From contig ML660203.1 in NCBI GenBank assembly GCA_007570785.1, forward strand, positions 4,783,729 to 4,847,728: 64,000 bases of DNA. Reading direction: 5' to 3'. Position 1 is the stretch's first letter. Each line of letters starts with the position of its first letter. Source of the stretch: Antilocapra americana (lineage: Eukaryota; Chordata; Mammalia; Artiodactyla; Antilocapridae). A program made the translations under genes and the position numbers. Under the pieces are notes generated by a model, which saw only the letters and a list, made by a program, of their open reading frames with translations, was not told the DNA's origin and ran no database searches. This document shows, piece by piece, positions 32,553 through 44,883 of the stretch.

Positions 32553-32721
32553 ACGTATCTATCTTATAAATACTGCTCAATCTTTCATTTTCTGACACTG
32601 TCCTATCTTTTTATTTTTACTGTTTTGTCTTTATATATTTAGCCTTTGTTGCTTTTAAAAATCATTTCTCGATACAAACATGTACTGAGGTCTTCTAGCC
32701 AGATACTGTTTGGATTTAGAT

Positions 32722-33028
32722 ATGTGAAAGTCACTCAGTCGTGTTCAACTCTGTGACCTCATGGCCTGTACAGTCCATGGAATTCTCCAGGCCAGAACAC
32801 TGGAGTGGGTAGCCTTTCCCTTCTCTAGGGGATCTTCCCAACCCAGGGATCTAACCCAGGTCTCCCACATTGCAGGCAGATTGTTTACCAGCTGAGCCAC
32901 AAGGGAAGCCCAGAAATACTGGAGTGGGTAGCCTACCCCGTCTCCAGGGAATCTTCCTGACTCAGGAATCGAACCAGGGTCTTCTGCATTGCAGGTGGAT
33001 TCTTTACCAACTGAGCTATCAGGGAAGC
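32722..33028 (-). mobile_element. Dimeric tRNA-Glu SINE (SINE2-2-like)
   Basis: The complements of two tRNA-Glu heads end at about 32911 and about 33029, with the Bov-A-like body at the left. Flanks 'ttagatat' at both ends (about 32715 and about 33030) give the target duplication. Confidence 0.9.
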
Positions 33029-33211
33029 CCTTAGATATCTAGGCACTAAGTATTTAAAAGAGAATGAATCAGGCATGAATTTTAATTTAAGAGAAAGAAG
33101 CAACTGACTTCCAGGCTTCTAGGAAGTTTACTAAAAATTTACCTGGGAATTGAAAATGATATGGGGCTTATCTGTACACTAGAGCACCCTCTCAACACAA
33201 TCATCCTTAAA

Positions 33212-33217
33212 AAAAAA

Positions 33218-33275
<58 letters not shown>

Positions 33276-33279
33276 TATT
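33212..33279 (+). repeat. Long (TA)n microsatellite
   Basis: About 30 TA units with a single G interruption. It lies at the A-tail side of a minus-strand CHR SINE (33280-33395), so it probably grew from that tail. Confidence 0.93.
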
Positions 33280-33395
33280 TAATTTTGGCTAGTTGCATGG
33301 CTTGCAGGATCTTGGTTCCCCAGCCAGAGATTGAACCTAGGCCATGCCAGTGAAAGCACTGAGTCTTAACCATTGGACTGTCAAGGAATTCCCCA
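33280..33395 (-). mobile_element. Short CHR-type SINE
   Basis: Minus-strand copy of the same type as 2308-2420: 'ggatcttggttccccagcca', B-box complement 'agattgaacc', and a head complement ending 'tgtcaaggaattcccc'. Confidence 0.85.
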
Positions 33396-34889
33396 ACCAT
33401 CTTTTGCTTAATATTGTAAACATTTTTTTTTAATGGTAGTTTGTTAAAAACAAACTGCCCAGGCTTCTTGGTTCCTACAGAGGATAGCCACAGGATGTGG
33501 AGCCTTTCAGAACTTATTTGTCAGCACCTAAAATGGCCACCATGGTTAGTTAACTTACCGCACTGGGATGCCTGTTCTCCCCAACCTCCACTCCCTACAT
33601 AGGGTCTCAAGCCCAACACATCTCCTACTAAAGTGGGGCAAAACAAATTTTTAGCAGTTCAGGCCATCAATTCCTTTAAACCTGATTTGCAGTGTTTGCC
33701 AATCTTTCTATTACTGTAATTGCTGGCTAAATGAACTATAATTGTATTAAGACGTAACTCTGAAATATGTATGTGCTCTCTGCTAATTCTCAGAATATGC
33801 AGGGAGAAGGAATTGATTCATTGTGCTTGGAAGAACCATTCAGAAATGCTCCCTCTGGGATCTGTTAGTTGGAGGCCTCTTTTGCATCCTGGGGAAAAGT
33901 CAAGGCCAGATGCCCAAGATTCTAGGAGATTAAACAGGAATGTCAGTGGGTTGGTTCCTCACAACATTTCAGGCTGGTAGCAACAGTTTCGCACAATTGT
34001 CAAAGGAGCCAAAGATCAAGTCGGAATTCTCTGTAGTCTTGGACACAAGACTGATTCTTTAATTCTGATTACAGCTCATATTCTGATTGTTTCTTATGCT
34101 AAGAGCTATGCAGGAGCTTTTCAAATATTCCTTTCCTTCAAATAACCTCTGCAGTATGCTGTGGTACTAAAGCTTGGGGATGGTAAATGGCTCGTCGGTG
34201 TTTGCTTGTTGGTAATCAAGAAAATGGACTCTCAAACCCCAAGCTACTGAGTCCAAGTCCATTGCTACTAAAGAGATATATCTAGTATCATGGAAGGTAT
34301 TTTTAAAAATACATTCAGACCTGACTAAGGCCAGAGGATAGTGGTATAGATTTATGTGTATGAGAGTACACATGGTGGGAAATGAAGAAAAATTCTATCC
34401 CAAAAGGGTTCTGTGCAGTATATTTGTCTATTTAGAAGAATTCAATATGTCATATAACCCATAATTTCCATCTCTAGGGCCCACCTGCTTTTTTGATGAA
34501 GCCCGAAATTGAGGTTTGGGAATTCCTGACTTTTCATTATGACTAGTTATTGGGTATCTTCACTCTTCTCTTTAATTGGAGTAATGATACTGATTTCCTT
34601 ACTTGAAAAGCCAAAATGAATAAAGCAGGCTAGACTATGCTGGGGGAAAAATAAACCTCAGTGTGTGAGTCATAGTGAATAATAACACAGCAAACCTAAC
34701 CCAGTTCCCATCTTCAAGGAACTAGAAATCTAGTGGGTGGGACATAGGACTGATAAATAAAAAGGAAATTAAAACCCTGACTTAAGTGTACTTTTATATG
34801 GCATGGCAGGGACGGTTGGCTGCCATCCAACATCAATTTATCCTTTCTACCTTCATAAAAAAAAATCATATTTTTATGTGGAGCATTAA
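33396..34889. other. Largely unassigned stretch
   Basis: Near 34695-34780, 'cccatcttcaaggaactaga' and 'aatctagtgggtgggacata' match a frequent diverged mammalian repeat phrase. I recognise no gene or named element in the rest. Confidence 0.4.
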
Positions 34890-35600
34890 AGTGCCGAACT
34901 AAAATATTATATTTCCCAGCCTTCCTTGTACCAAGATTTGGTCATATGACTAAGTTCTAGCAATTGAGACTTTATGTGATGCTTATATGAGGTCTGATTA
35001 GATGCAGTGGGCTTTTTCAAATGGGCTCCTTTTTGAGTCTTCTTTTCCCCACAATAGATATGATAGCTGAATTCTAGCAGCCATCATAGACTGTCAGGTG
35101 AGCTTTAAGTTGGAAGTCACTTTCAAGTACCTAGCCCTTGTAGGTACTTGGAATCGTTGCTACTTATATTCCTACTACAAATCGCTTTGTCTACTCCTAA
35201 GCTTGTCTGAGGCTTCAGTGGGTGATTCCTTGTATAACATTTTTTCTGCTTCTCTTCCTGAGAAAGGTCAGAGGAGTTTGCTCTACCCAAGCAGGGCAAT
35301 CCATAGTAGAGGGAATTTAAGGCCCCTAGAGACAATACTCCACCAGTTAGGGACCGCTGTCACTGAGGATGACCTCAGCTTTCTCCTCCCTCCCTGGGGG
35401 CAACTGTAGATCCATTCTGCAGATCCCTCTAGAGGGATCACTTGCTCACTATGTACATCTCACTGACTCTTCTCCCATCCCTGCTTCACCATCTTCATCC
35501 CCTCCCTGTTTTTCCCTGGATTACCTCCCAAATAAACCATGATTACTCATGAACTGCTATTGAGGTTGGCTTTTTGGAGGAACCCAAGTGATAGAAATAT
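34890..35600 (+). mobile_element. Old LTR-like or MER-type relic
   Basis: Phrases such as 'atttcccagccttccttgta', 'ggtcatatgactaagttcta' and 'gctgaattctagcagccatc' belong to a widespread mammalian LTR-type repeat. A later 'ccaaataaaccatgattact' with 'ggaggaacccaagtg' resembles a polyadenylation and U5 region. I cannot tell whether this is one element or two, or name it. Confidence 0.4.
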
Positions 35601-35639
35601 AGAATAAGAATCAGCCTTTGGCTGACCAAACTTCCTACT

Positions 35640-36180
35640 TGTCAAGTCCTACTTGACTGCCATCCTCTTCATTCTTTCTGTAGTGGCTGACATCATTGAT
35701 CTTTCCTTCTCTATTCAAATTGGTTTCCCTTGACTCCTACTATACCCTGTGCCTTATTTGTTCAATTCAGATCACTGTCATATCATTCTGCCTTGTGATC
35801 CATCTTTAAGATATTTCTGTTTTAATACAGCATACACATCCTAACAGTCCTTGAACCACTAAATCCCATACTTCTTGTCCCACAGCTCCAATATACCTTT
35901 CATTTCCTACATTTCTTTGCAGTATCCTAAGTGAAAATTTTTTTCTCTTCCTTGAGCATTACCTACTCTTTCCTTCCTATGAACATATGGCCCTGCTATT
36001 TCTTGTCACTGACATCTTCCTTTGAACATCTATTTATACCTATCTAAATCCTACCTATTTTGAATGGTCTGCTTCGTCTATTGCTTCCTCCATGACACTT
36101 TCATATTCTCCATCAGGAAGTGGTACGTGCTCCTTGGCACTGTGCTTGCCACTCATTGTATCTGTTTACCATTTTTTTTA
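35640..36180 (+). mobile_element. Probable L2 LINE fragment
   Basis: The part 36030-36175 ('taaatcctacctattttgaa', 'ttgcttcctccatgacactt' and 'gcttgccactcattgtatct') follows the L2 3' region. The upstream pyrimidine-rich section may be the same element. Confidence 0.45.
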
Positions 36181-38474
36181 ATTAAAAAATATCTTTGGCC
36201 ATGAATGAGCCTTTGGTAAATATTTATTGAAAATTGTTATAATTATATTTATTTGTTACATGATTAGCTTTTTATTTTGCCAATTTCCAGACAAAATTAA
36301 CTTGCCCTCAGAGCTTTTATTATCTGAATTTTAAAATTACATCTGGGCAAATCATATTTCATTATATTAAACAGTAGTTTTGAAACATCAGCACATTAAG
36401 TCCTCTTCTGGCTTTTTCGAGGGTTAAACTTACTTTCATTTAGACATACATGACAAATACCTTCCATGCATCTCTTTTTATTTCATCTCTGTTTCCACTT
36501 ACAATGGACTGATGCTAATGATCATTCTGGTTCTTTCATTAAAAAAAAAATGCAGAGTGAAGCTGACAGATGATAAAAAACAAATTTCATGCCCAAACAT
36601 CAGCAAAACATTTGAGTTTTAAAAGTCTGGCTAAACGTTCCACATCTTTATATATGCAGGATAGCTGGAGACAGAAAGCCTCTTGGTCAGTTTTTAAATG
36701 AGCTCACTTTTGTTATTTTCCTTTGTATCTCACATGTCTGGATTCTTTAAGAATTTTGAGCATCACACTCTGGGATATCTGGGAAATGTGTGGTCTATGA
36801 GAGAAATCAATTTTCTTTTCATCTGACCTTCCTTCTCAAATGCAGCAAGTAGTTTCCAATTAAGATCTATTCAATTTCCTTGTTCAGGGGTTGACCCTTG
36901 CTGTGAAATATTATAAATTATTTTAAGTGCATGTTCCTGGTTAAATTAAATACCATCTCCATTGGTCACTGTTTCTCCTGGGAATGCAGAATATTTCCTC
37001 TCCTGGCACTGGACTTCTGTCCATCCTTCTTGTGTAGGAGTAGCACTGCTAACTAGCTATGTTAAAGGAAAAGAATTTCTATTATTTGAAAGGAATACAA
37101 GGAGAAAGAAAAAGGTTTTGGTGCTCACATGGCAAAGAGGCACTGCCATTTCAGAGGGACACTTGTAAACCAAAAGTTGAGTGGGACTCAGCTGTTAAAA
37201 AGAGTCCTACAAACTTTGGCTTAGAGCTTTTGCCTTGATAGATTCAGAACCATGTATAAGTGGTTTATTGAGGAACTGCTTTCAAGAGAAACCTACAAGA
37301 TAGTGAGGGAGCAGGATAGACAAGAGAATTCAGGAGAAATCTCACCTTTTTCTGATCCCACCAAGAATTCTGAGGACCAACTGCACTCACTGTACCTCCC
37401 TTACTCCCAATCCACCCCCAGGCAAAGGATTCTAGGCTACTGAGCATCAGCATCAGTTATTAGCAATGGGGCACCTCCAGGAAAGGAGTATGACTTCCTA
37501 GGCATCCAGACAAGGCAGCGTCCATCAGCCAAGGAAGATTCTCCAGAAGAGAGTATGATTCATTAGCAGTCCATACTCCCAGTAGATAAAAGATAAGGCC
37601 ACCCTTTGGGTAAGAGGGAGTCAGATGGAGTCACTAACACCACCTATCACAGTAATGCACTGCTAAAATAAGCTGGGGAGAGTGAATTCAAGTAATGGAA
37701 CATACCAGGCCTGTTAGTGAAGCTCACTTGTAGTTGGAGCTACAAGGAGCTAAGGCATCAATAATAACTAGCAAAACTGTTTGCCCTCTATGACAGCAAC
37801 TTACCATCTGAGAAGTTCATATGGGGGACATCTCTGTACACACTGGGAGGATCCTAGGAAAGTGATTTATACCACTGCTCTGCCAGCAATGATTTGTAAC
37901 CTCCCATATACACAGAAGCTGTCAATCTTCCTAAGAATGTGTGCTTGGACCACTGACATTCGAATTCCCAAAGCTGATCAGGGGCCAGGTTCTAGTTCAG
38001 GGCATGGTCAAGTCAGTGTCAGGCCATCTGACTTCTGTTATTGTGCCTTGTCTCCTGTGAGAGCCAAAAGTTGTGACTGATCTGGAGATGTTTTCCAGCT
38101 GGTCATAAAGACAACCCAAACTTCATCGAGAAGACCATCCTCCAGTATCCAGGAAGAAACCATTTTGTCACAGGTCTGTCTTTGGGAAGTGATTCTAACT
38201 TATTTACCAGCTATACTCACATGGATTACAAACTGAACTTTTAGAAAAACATAGAAAAAAAAGACTGACTTTTTTTGAACTGAGAAAAATATTCATGGTA
38301 GAGAGAGCTATTAAAGCTAGTACTCTGTAACAGCATATCACCAACCAGTCAACCAGTCATTAATAAAACCAGAAATACAATATTATTCACAGCTCATAGA
38401 AAGCCAGCAGTGACAGAAGTTTGGAGATTATCCACGGTGATCTTCTCACTTTGCAAATGAGGGTATTGGCATCG
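36181..38474. other. Longest repeat-poor stretch, 2.3 kb
   Basis: I recognise no transposon, gene or RNA. A 99-codon plus frame at 37781-38080 and several of 60-70 codons show no domain. It could hold conserved non-coding sequence, but I cannot judge that without alignments. Confidence 0.45.
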
Positions 38475-38660
38475 AATCTGTTACTAGCTGTATGACTTTT
38501 GGTGTTAATAAGTTACTTAACTGCCCATGCCTCAGATTCCTCTTGTCTAAATGGAGTACTTAATTCATTGACTTAAAATCTGAATTAAATGGGCAATATT
38601 TGTAGAGTCCTTAGGATAGAACTTGACCCAGAGTTAAGGCCATATGTGTTAATCAAATAT
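38475..38660 (+). mobile_element. MIR SINE
   Basis: The sense order is good: 'ttactagctgtatgactttt', 'aataagttacttaactgccc', 'atgcctcagattcctcttgt' and the terminal 'agaacttgacccagagttaa'. An (AAAT)n run follows at about 38660-38685. Confidence 0.8.
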
Positions 38661-38909
38661 AAATAAATACAAATAAATAACTTGCCAAGGGTCAGTAAGT
38701 TAATTGGTTCATATTGTTAAGAGTTTATGAAGGGTTTTATTGAATTAATATAAAATATGACTAAACATCAATATTTTGTAATAATTTAAGTGTAAATAAT
38801 TGGTAGAAATTAGCCAACATACAAAGATGTAAGGATATTTTTATACTCACATCCCTAAAGGATAGCAATCGTTAAAAGCTTTTACTTTAGGTTAATGCAG
38901 GAAAGAATT

Positions 38910-39070
38910 TTATTTCTCATTCCTATTACTCACTGGGTGATCCTGAGAAAGTGATTTAATTTCTCTAGATTCAGTTTCATCAAACGTGAAATAGAGATAA
39001 TAATAGTAATAACAATAATAATAAAGCAATAATAGCTACCTCATAGGGTTGCTTGAAAATTAAATATGAG
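38910..39070 (+). mobile_element. MIR SINE with internal (TAA)n expansion
   Basis: MIR core 'actcactgggtgatcctgag' and 'cagtttcatcaaacgtgaaa' is followed by 'gctacctcatagggttgctt'. Between them the usual 'gataataatag' has expanded to about 35 bases of AAT units (about 38996-39032). Confidence 0.8.
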
Positions 39071-39082
39071 TATATATTTAGT

Positions 39083-39303
39083 TGGGCTTCCCAGATAGCT
39101 GAATGGTAAAGAATTCACCTGCCAATGCAGGAGACACAGGAGACGTAAGTTCAATCCCTGGAGCAGAAAGATCCCCAGGAGAAGGAAATGGCAACCCAAT
39201 CCAGTATTCTTGCCTGAAAAATTCCATGAACAAAGGAGCCTGGTAGGCTGCAGTCCATGGAGTAGCAAAGAATCGGACTTGACTGAGCATGCGCACATGC
39301 ATT
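39083..39303 (+). mobile_element. Bov-tA SINE
   Basis: It has a tRNA-Glu head ('gggcttcccagatagctgaa') and a Bov-A monomer. The flanks share 'atttagt' at about 39075 and about 39301. Confidence 0.92.
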
Positions 39304-39309
39304 TAGTGT

Positions 39310-40388
39310 ACAAAACAATTTCAATAAATGTTAAATAATAGCTAATGTCATTTCTAACATCTTTTCAAATAATTTTTTTCATTACCTATCATTGAGCAAG
39401 AACTTTACATTCTTAGGTGCTCATCATTTGGGACAGTAAAATAAGATAAATATTTTGTGCTCAGGAACTTTGACCACATAAACTACTGCTCTTTTGTCTT
39501 ATTGGTTCTGAACTTCCTATTCAAATAGTAAGCAAAGGGTTAAGTAACCAAATATCACTTTCCTTAAAACTCAGAGAGAATCAGTAGTTATAGCTCTAAC
39601 CTAGAAGGTCACTTGTATGCTTCTATTCCCATGAGGAAAAGTTGTGTTAGGAAGCAAGCCTGGCTAAGGACTGGCCCTTTAATATAAATAAATACTGGCC
39701 CTGTAAGTATTTATGGTTGAACAAATTTGAATTCATCCCATAACCATTTAAATCTCCTACAATGACAGAGAAAAGGCAGGGGCTGTCTACCATAATATAC
39801 GTTCAGATGGGAGAGATGCCACTTTGGGCCCTCAAAAGCTTACCTCTGGCTGACAGTGAAATAGTGAAAAATAAAAATGACCTTTGTTTCCAAGAAAGAC
39901 ATTTTTACACACACTGCATTCAATCAGCAGAGTGTTTATCAAATGGCCACTTTATCTTAAACACTGTGCCCATGTTCAGGGCAGGAAAAAGAGGATAAGA
40001 AAGGCTTATGCTAGCTACCTCAACCTCTTTGAAGAGTTTTCCCAGATTTCCCTTGGGTCTTCTCCTTAATCTTGCTAGCCAGAACCAAATTCAGGACCAA
40101 CTTAGTTGCAAAGGAGATTGGGAAATGTTGTTTTCTATCTGGGTGCATTGCTACTCTTTAAAAAAAGAAAAAAAAAGCATGCCTTATTAATACAGAAAGT
40201 TATGAAGCATATTGGGTTGGCAAATAGCAATTTATAGGTATGTGTTTACACGTCTGTTTACTTTAATGTGATTTTTAAAAATCTTACCTTTCATTAATGG
40301 TAGTGAAATTACATACCCTTTGTGGACAAATAAAAAGGTTAAATTTTGAGTTGATTTCAAGAAAACAGCAATTAATTAACAGTGCTGA

Positions 40389-40389
<1 letters not shown>
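39310..40389. other. Unassigned stretch
   Basis: I recognise no gene or family. It contains an A-run near 40160-40180. Confidence 0.45.

Positions 40390-40421
<32 letters not shown>
40390..40421 (+). repeat. (TG)n microsatellite
   Basis: About 14 TG units abut the 3' end of a minus-strand SINE. Confidence 0.95.
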
Positions 40422-40618
40422 TCAGTCATGTCCTACTCTTTGTGACCCCATGGACTATAGCCCTCAAGGCATCTCTGTCCATGGAATTTTCCAGGCAAGA
40501 ATACTAAAATGGCTTGCCATTTTGTTCTCCATGGCATCTTCCTGACCCAGGGATCGAACCCACATCACCTGTGTCTCCTGGACTGGCAGGCACACTCTTT
40601 ACCTCTGAGCCATCAGGG
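40422..40618 (-). mobile_element. Bov-tA SINE
   Basis: It is a reverse-orientation Bov-A monomer plus tRNA-Glu head. The complement of a good B-box ('gggatcgaaccc') is retained at about 40551-40562. Confidence 0.92.
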
Positions 40619-41659
40619 CAGATAGAATGTAGAAATGACAGATTTATGGAGATTGTCTTTGGATGACTGCTGTTGAATAAACAGATCCCATCAGTAATGA
40701 CTCTTGTGGGAGTCTAAGAAATACAAAAACCAAAAGACCTTCACATTTATGCTCTGGTCTTGTTTGTTTCTGAGACAAGCAGCAGGAGAGCTATCCACTG
40801 AAACAACCACTTCTGCACTCTACTGGGGAGAAGAGCAAAACATTTGAGGGCACAGGCTTTTGCAAACAGGCAAAAACTAAAACCTCAATCAGCTGGATTT
40901 CCGAGTCTACAAATCTGTCCGTGAGTGCATGCATTATGACAGAAGGCCAGCATCTGGCTAATGTCAATGCTTGCCCAGTAATTTCCACCTTCATTTGGTA
41001 GCTGGGGATGCTGCTAAATCTCGATAAGAGGTAATGGAGAGGTTCTCTTCATTAGCTCGGCCTGGAGAGGAATCATCCAGTCACCTAAAGTGTCAATAAA
41101 CACTGGCCTTTAATGGTGTTGGCTTAGTGATAATGATACTGCACATTTCTGTTTGTTATTATGAGATTTAACGCTCGCTGATTCTCTTGGGTTGGCGCTT
41201 ATTATCAGGTAGGGGAACAGAGCGTTTGATGTCTGTTAGAATCAGTCGTTGGCCTATTCTAGTCTATCTCTGTAGTCATGAATTTGTAAAAAGGAGCGAA
41301 GAATGTGTTTTTCATACTCACAGACAAAACCTCTAAGACATCTAAAATGTGGGGGTCTTAATAAAATCTAAGAGTTAAGAATAAAATCCAAGTTGAGCTT
41401 GGCCAGTTTCTGAATATACGGTCTCAAGAAAATGCAAGCACTTCATTAAAGGAGTGCAATAAAGATAGTAAGTCAAAAGTGCAACTAGAGTATGCAGAAG
41501 CAAAAAAAATAACAAGATTAGCTGACCACATGCTTAGAGAAATCAAGTATATGTTGCTTAATGGGAATGAACAGCATTATTCTGAATCATTACTGGAGGA
41601 AAACAGCTCCATCTTTGACAGGGGTTCTAGATCCCACTTAGTCACTGCTTTAAAACAAA
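40619..41659. other. Repeat-free stretch with a possible regulatory core
   Basis: No transposon is recognised. The section 40985-41270 is described separately. The 117-codon frame at 41479-41832 runs into an L1 relic and has no domain. Confidence 0.45.
40985..41270. promoter_or_regulatory. Candidate conserved non-coding element
   Basis: This repeat-free section keeps several CpG sites (in 'atctcgataag', 'ttagctcggcc', 'taacgctcgctg', 'ttggcgctta', 'agagcgtttg') in DNA where CpG is otherwise rare. It is dense in TAAT/ATTA homeodomain-type cores. That pattern is typical of developmental enhancers in gene deserts, but it rests on composition alone. Confidence 0.25.
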
Positions 41660-42640
41660 ACAAAACCGAAAACTGTATACACTATAAAAATCACCAATTC
41701 TATTCTAAATATAGTTCAATGATTATTAATAAATCTATACAGTTCCATAATCATCACACAATCCAACTTTTGGGAAATTTGGCATTATTCAAAACATTTT
41801 TTGTGTTCCTTTGCTATCAGTCCATATTCTAAACCTCAATGCCAGGGAACCACTATTTCCTCTTTTTATAGATTTGTGTTTTCTAGAAATGTTCTATAAT
41901 AGCAATCATACAATTTAAAGTTTTATGTCTAATTTCTTTCACTTAGCATAACAGCTTGAAGTTTATCCATGTTTTAATATGTATCAATAGTTCCTTTTTT
42001 TGTTGAGTATATCATATTTTGTTTTCCATTCACCAGTTAATGACAATTGGATTGTTTTCACTATTGCTTGGTTATCAAGAATAATGTTGTTATCAATATT
42101 CATTTACAACTCTTTCTGTGAACATATTTTTATTTTTCTTAAATATATGCCTAGAAGTGGAATTATTGGACTATAAGGTATGCATAAATATATTAAATTT
42201 TTTCAGAAACTTTCAAACTGTTTTCAAAAATGGCTATATTGTTTAACATTTCCACCAATAGTATATGAGATTTCCAGTTTCTCTACACCTTTACCATGTA
42301 TTATTATCAGCCTTTTGGATTATAGTCATTCTAATGTATATGAAGTGGTATTTCCTTGAAGCCTGATAATGTCCACTACCTTGTGCTTGTTAATCATTTC
42401 TATCTTCTTTGGTGAAATGTCTATTCAAATGTTTTGCTCATTTTAAATTCAGGTTGTCTGTCTTCTTACTGAATTGTAAATCTCTTTATGTATTCTATCT
42501 GATACACAGCATATTTTGTTCTTTGACTTGTATTTTTATTGTCTTAATGATGTCTTCTGAGGAATATAATTTTTCATTTTGATACCTTCTTAAGAGAATT
42601 ACAGATTCTCTGGGTATGGTTCTAATTGACTCATCTTGGG
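41660..42640 (-). mobile_element. L1M-type relic, ORF2 end and 3' UTR
   Basis: The plus strand reads the complement of an old L1: 'ttagcataacagcttgaagt', 'ccattcaccagttaatgaca', 'gaagtggaattattggacta', 'ggctatattgtttaacattt' and 'cttctttggtgaaatgtcta'. The order matches the end of L1 ORF2 and the 3' UTR. It has many stops. Confidence 0.8.
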
Positions 42641-44359
42641 TCAGGTGACTTTGCATGGACCAATGAAGTGTGGCCATATATTCATAAGAAAATGCTTGTA
42701 ATTTTGTCAATTGCTGTGCTGATGGGCATAGATAGGAGAAGGGATGGCGGCACTTTCAAAACAAAGTGCTGGAAAGGTCCTCAGAGTTGTTAGAGAGATG
42801 TAGAAAGAAGTAGAAATCCACTGAGAAGGTAGGTCAGTAGAATAAGAATGTGATATCCTGAAAGCTGAGATTAGGGGACCTGGGGCTAGAAGTTATGTTT
42901 CAGATCAATAGAGGAGAAGGAGGCACTAAGTGGAGGTGGTAATCCCAGTATGAAAAGATAAGGGCCTGGGTGTGGTTAATGGCAACAGGAAGCATGGGTG
43001 TGGTTAATGGCAGTGGGAATGAACAGGAAGAGAAACTGACCAGGAAGTCTAACGGGCCACGGTGACTATCTCTGTAAGATGTGAATATGAGTGAGAATCT
43101 AAACTGAGTGATGGAGAGAAAGAGGCTATTTGTATATAATAATTTGATAAAAGAAGTAGATAATTAGTTGAGAATATAAAGGGCATTGTTAATGACTTGT
43201 CTTTATAATGTATGAAAATTCCAAACAAGAAAGATAGCCCCATGTTAACCATGAATAAAAATTACAGTTTCTTTTATTCATTAGAACTTTGTAGTTGCCT
43301 GCAAAGAACTATACATATATTGTCTTGCTTTATCTCATCCAACTTTAGAAAACCAGTAAATGGAAGATGAAAGACTTAAAACAGGCTAATCTAACTTTAA
43401 GGAGCTCCATTCCTCCTTGAAAACAAACCATCCTCACTGAAAACAAAATTATGGCCTTTTCACCATATCAGTCCTGGAAGTAGGTCCCCTGGGAGGAAAC
43501 TGCAACTGGTTAGGAGATGATGCCCTCTTTGTGTCGATGCTGCTAAGTTCAGACTAGGAAGCTTCAGGCAGCTTACTGCCCCGAGGAGTTCAGGATGGAC
43601 AACCGCAAGGCCATAATAAATGTGCTTTTTTTTTTTTTTCAATTACCAATTTACCAAAAGGCAACAGCCATCTAAGGACATGAGGGTATGGCTAAGGATA
43701 TGGTCATGTGGAAAGGAAGGGGTAGAGAGATGGCCACAAGAATGCCAGCTCTTTCACCAATGGCTCATAAATCTGTCTGTGTGGTGACTCTGCTGGCCTG
43801 GAGACCAGAGGTCTCTGGCCCAGGACACTGTCTCTAGGGTCTGGTCCAGACATCCCTGAGTTCTCTTTAAGGCCAGCCTGGAGGGGCTAACCACCAGAGC
43901 TTGGCCTGGCCCCAGGGAATGTCAGAGGACCCAAGTCGGGACACACAGCAGCGGCAGCCCTGCAGCTCTTGCCCAGGGAATGACCAGAGTCTAATAGCAG
44001 GTTTTGCTTCTTGTCATTTGGTCTGAGTGGATGTTCAATCTTGAAAGCCCTCCAGGCCTGAAAAAGGAGCAAAACAGATGGGCCAGAATTGGAAGTTCAG
44101 TGTGACATACTATTTGTGTGAACATCAGGAAATTTAGCTTCAGTTTAAGGGTGGTTGCACTCCCCCATTGGTGCTAGTTCTGTGGCAGGAAAAGACAGGA
44201 AAAGCCCTGTCCATTCAGCTAGATCGAAGACCCAAATAGAAGCACCTCTAAACTTCTGGTACTGGGGTGTCTCTGCCTCAGTGGGTACCACATTCACCCA
44301 CATCCCTGAGACCCTAATGCTGGTTTCACTAGTTCTCCCTAGACCAAACTGCAAAGACA
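42641..44359. other. Unassigned stretch
   Basis: I recognise no family or gene. It includes a 28-bp-period duplication at 42968-43012 and a poly-T at 43627-43639. Confidence 0.45.
42968..43012 (+). repeat. Short direct repeat, 28-bp period
   Basis: The 17-base string gggtgtggttaatggca occurs at 42968-42984 and 42996-43012. Confidence 0.9.
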
Positions 44360-44712
44360 TTACTTTTTATCAATTTATTTTTAATGGATGCATAACACAT
44401 ATGTAGTAGAGGATACAAATCTTACATGTATGGACTGCTATGTTTTTGCGTCCATACAACTTAGTAACCTAGATCATATCTAGAATATTATTAACCTACA
44501 GAGATTCCTCATATACTTTTTTTGTCAATACCTTTTCTCTAACCAGAGAAGACTGCTATTTCTATCATCATAAATAATTTTTGTCTGTTCTCAAACTTCA
44601 AATAAATGAAATAATATGTTATTTATTTAAAAGATGTTTTGACTGACTTCACTTAGCAAAATGTCTGAGATGCATCCATGTTATGCTATATGTAAGTAGT
44701 ATCTTCACTCTT

Positions 44713-44883
44713 TTTTTTTTTAATTTTCTTTACTTTATTGTGTTGGTTTTGCCATACAATGACATGAAACCGCCATGGGTTTACATATGCTCCCCCTCCA
44801 GAACCCCCCTCCCTCCTCCCTCCTGATTCCCTCCCCCTGGGACATCTAGGTGCACCAGCCCCGAGCATCAACCCCGGGCTGGC
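44713..44883 (-). mobile_element. 171-bp young L1 tail with 14-bp target duplication
   Basis: Only the 3' UTR end and poly-A (poly-T here) were copied. The target sequence gtatcttcactctt stands at 44699-44712 and exactly again at 44884-44897. It is among the shortest L1 insertions one can recognise. Confidence 0.95.

Noticed and set aside
32331..32642. 103-codon Phe/Ser/Leu-rich frame as a membrane protein
   Set aside because: The composition is dictated by the polypyrimidine tract at 32455-32552.
41479..41832. 117-codon plus-strand frame as a gene
   Set aside because: Its 3' half is antisense L1M relic and its 5' half has no domain.
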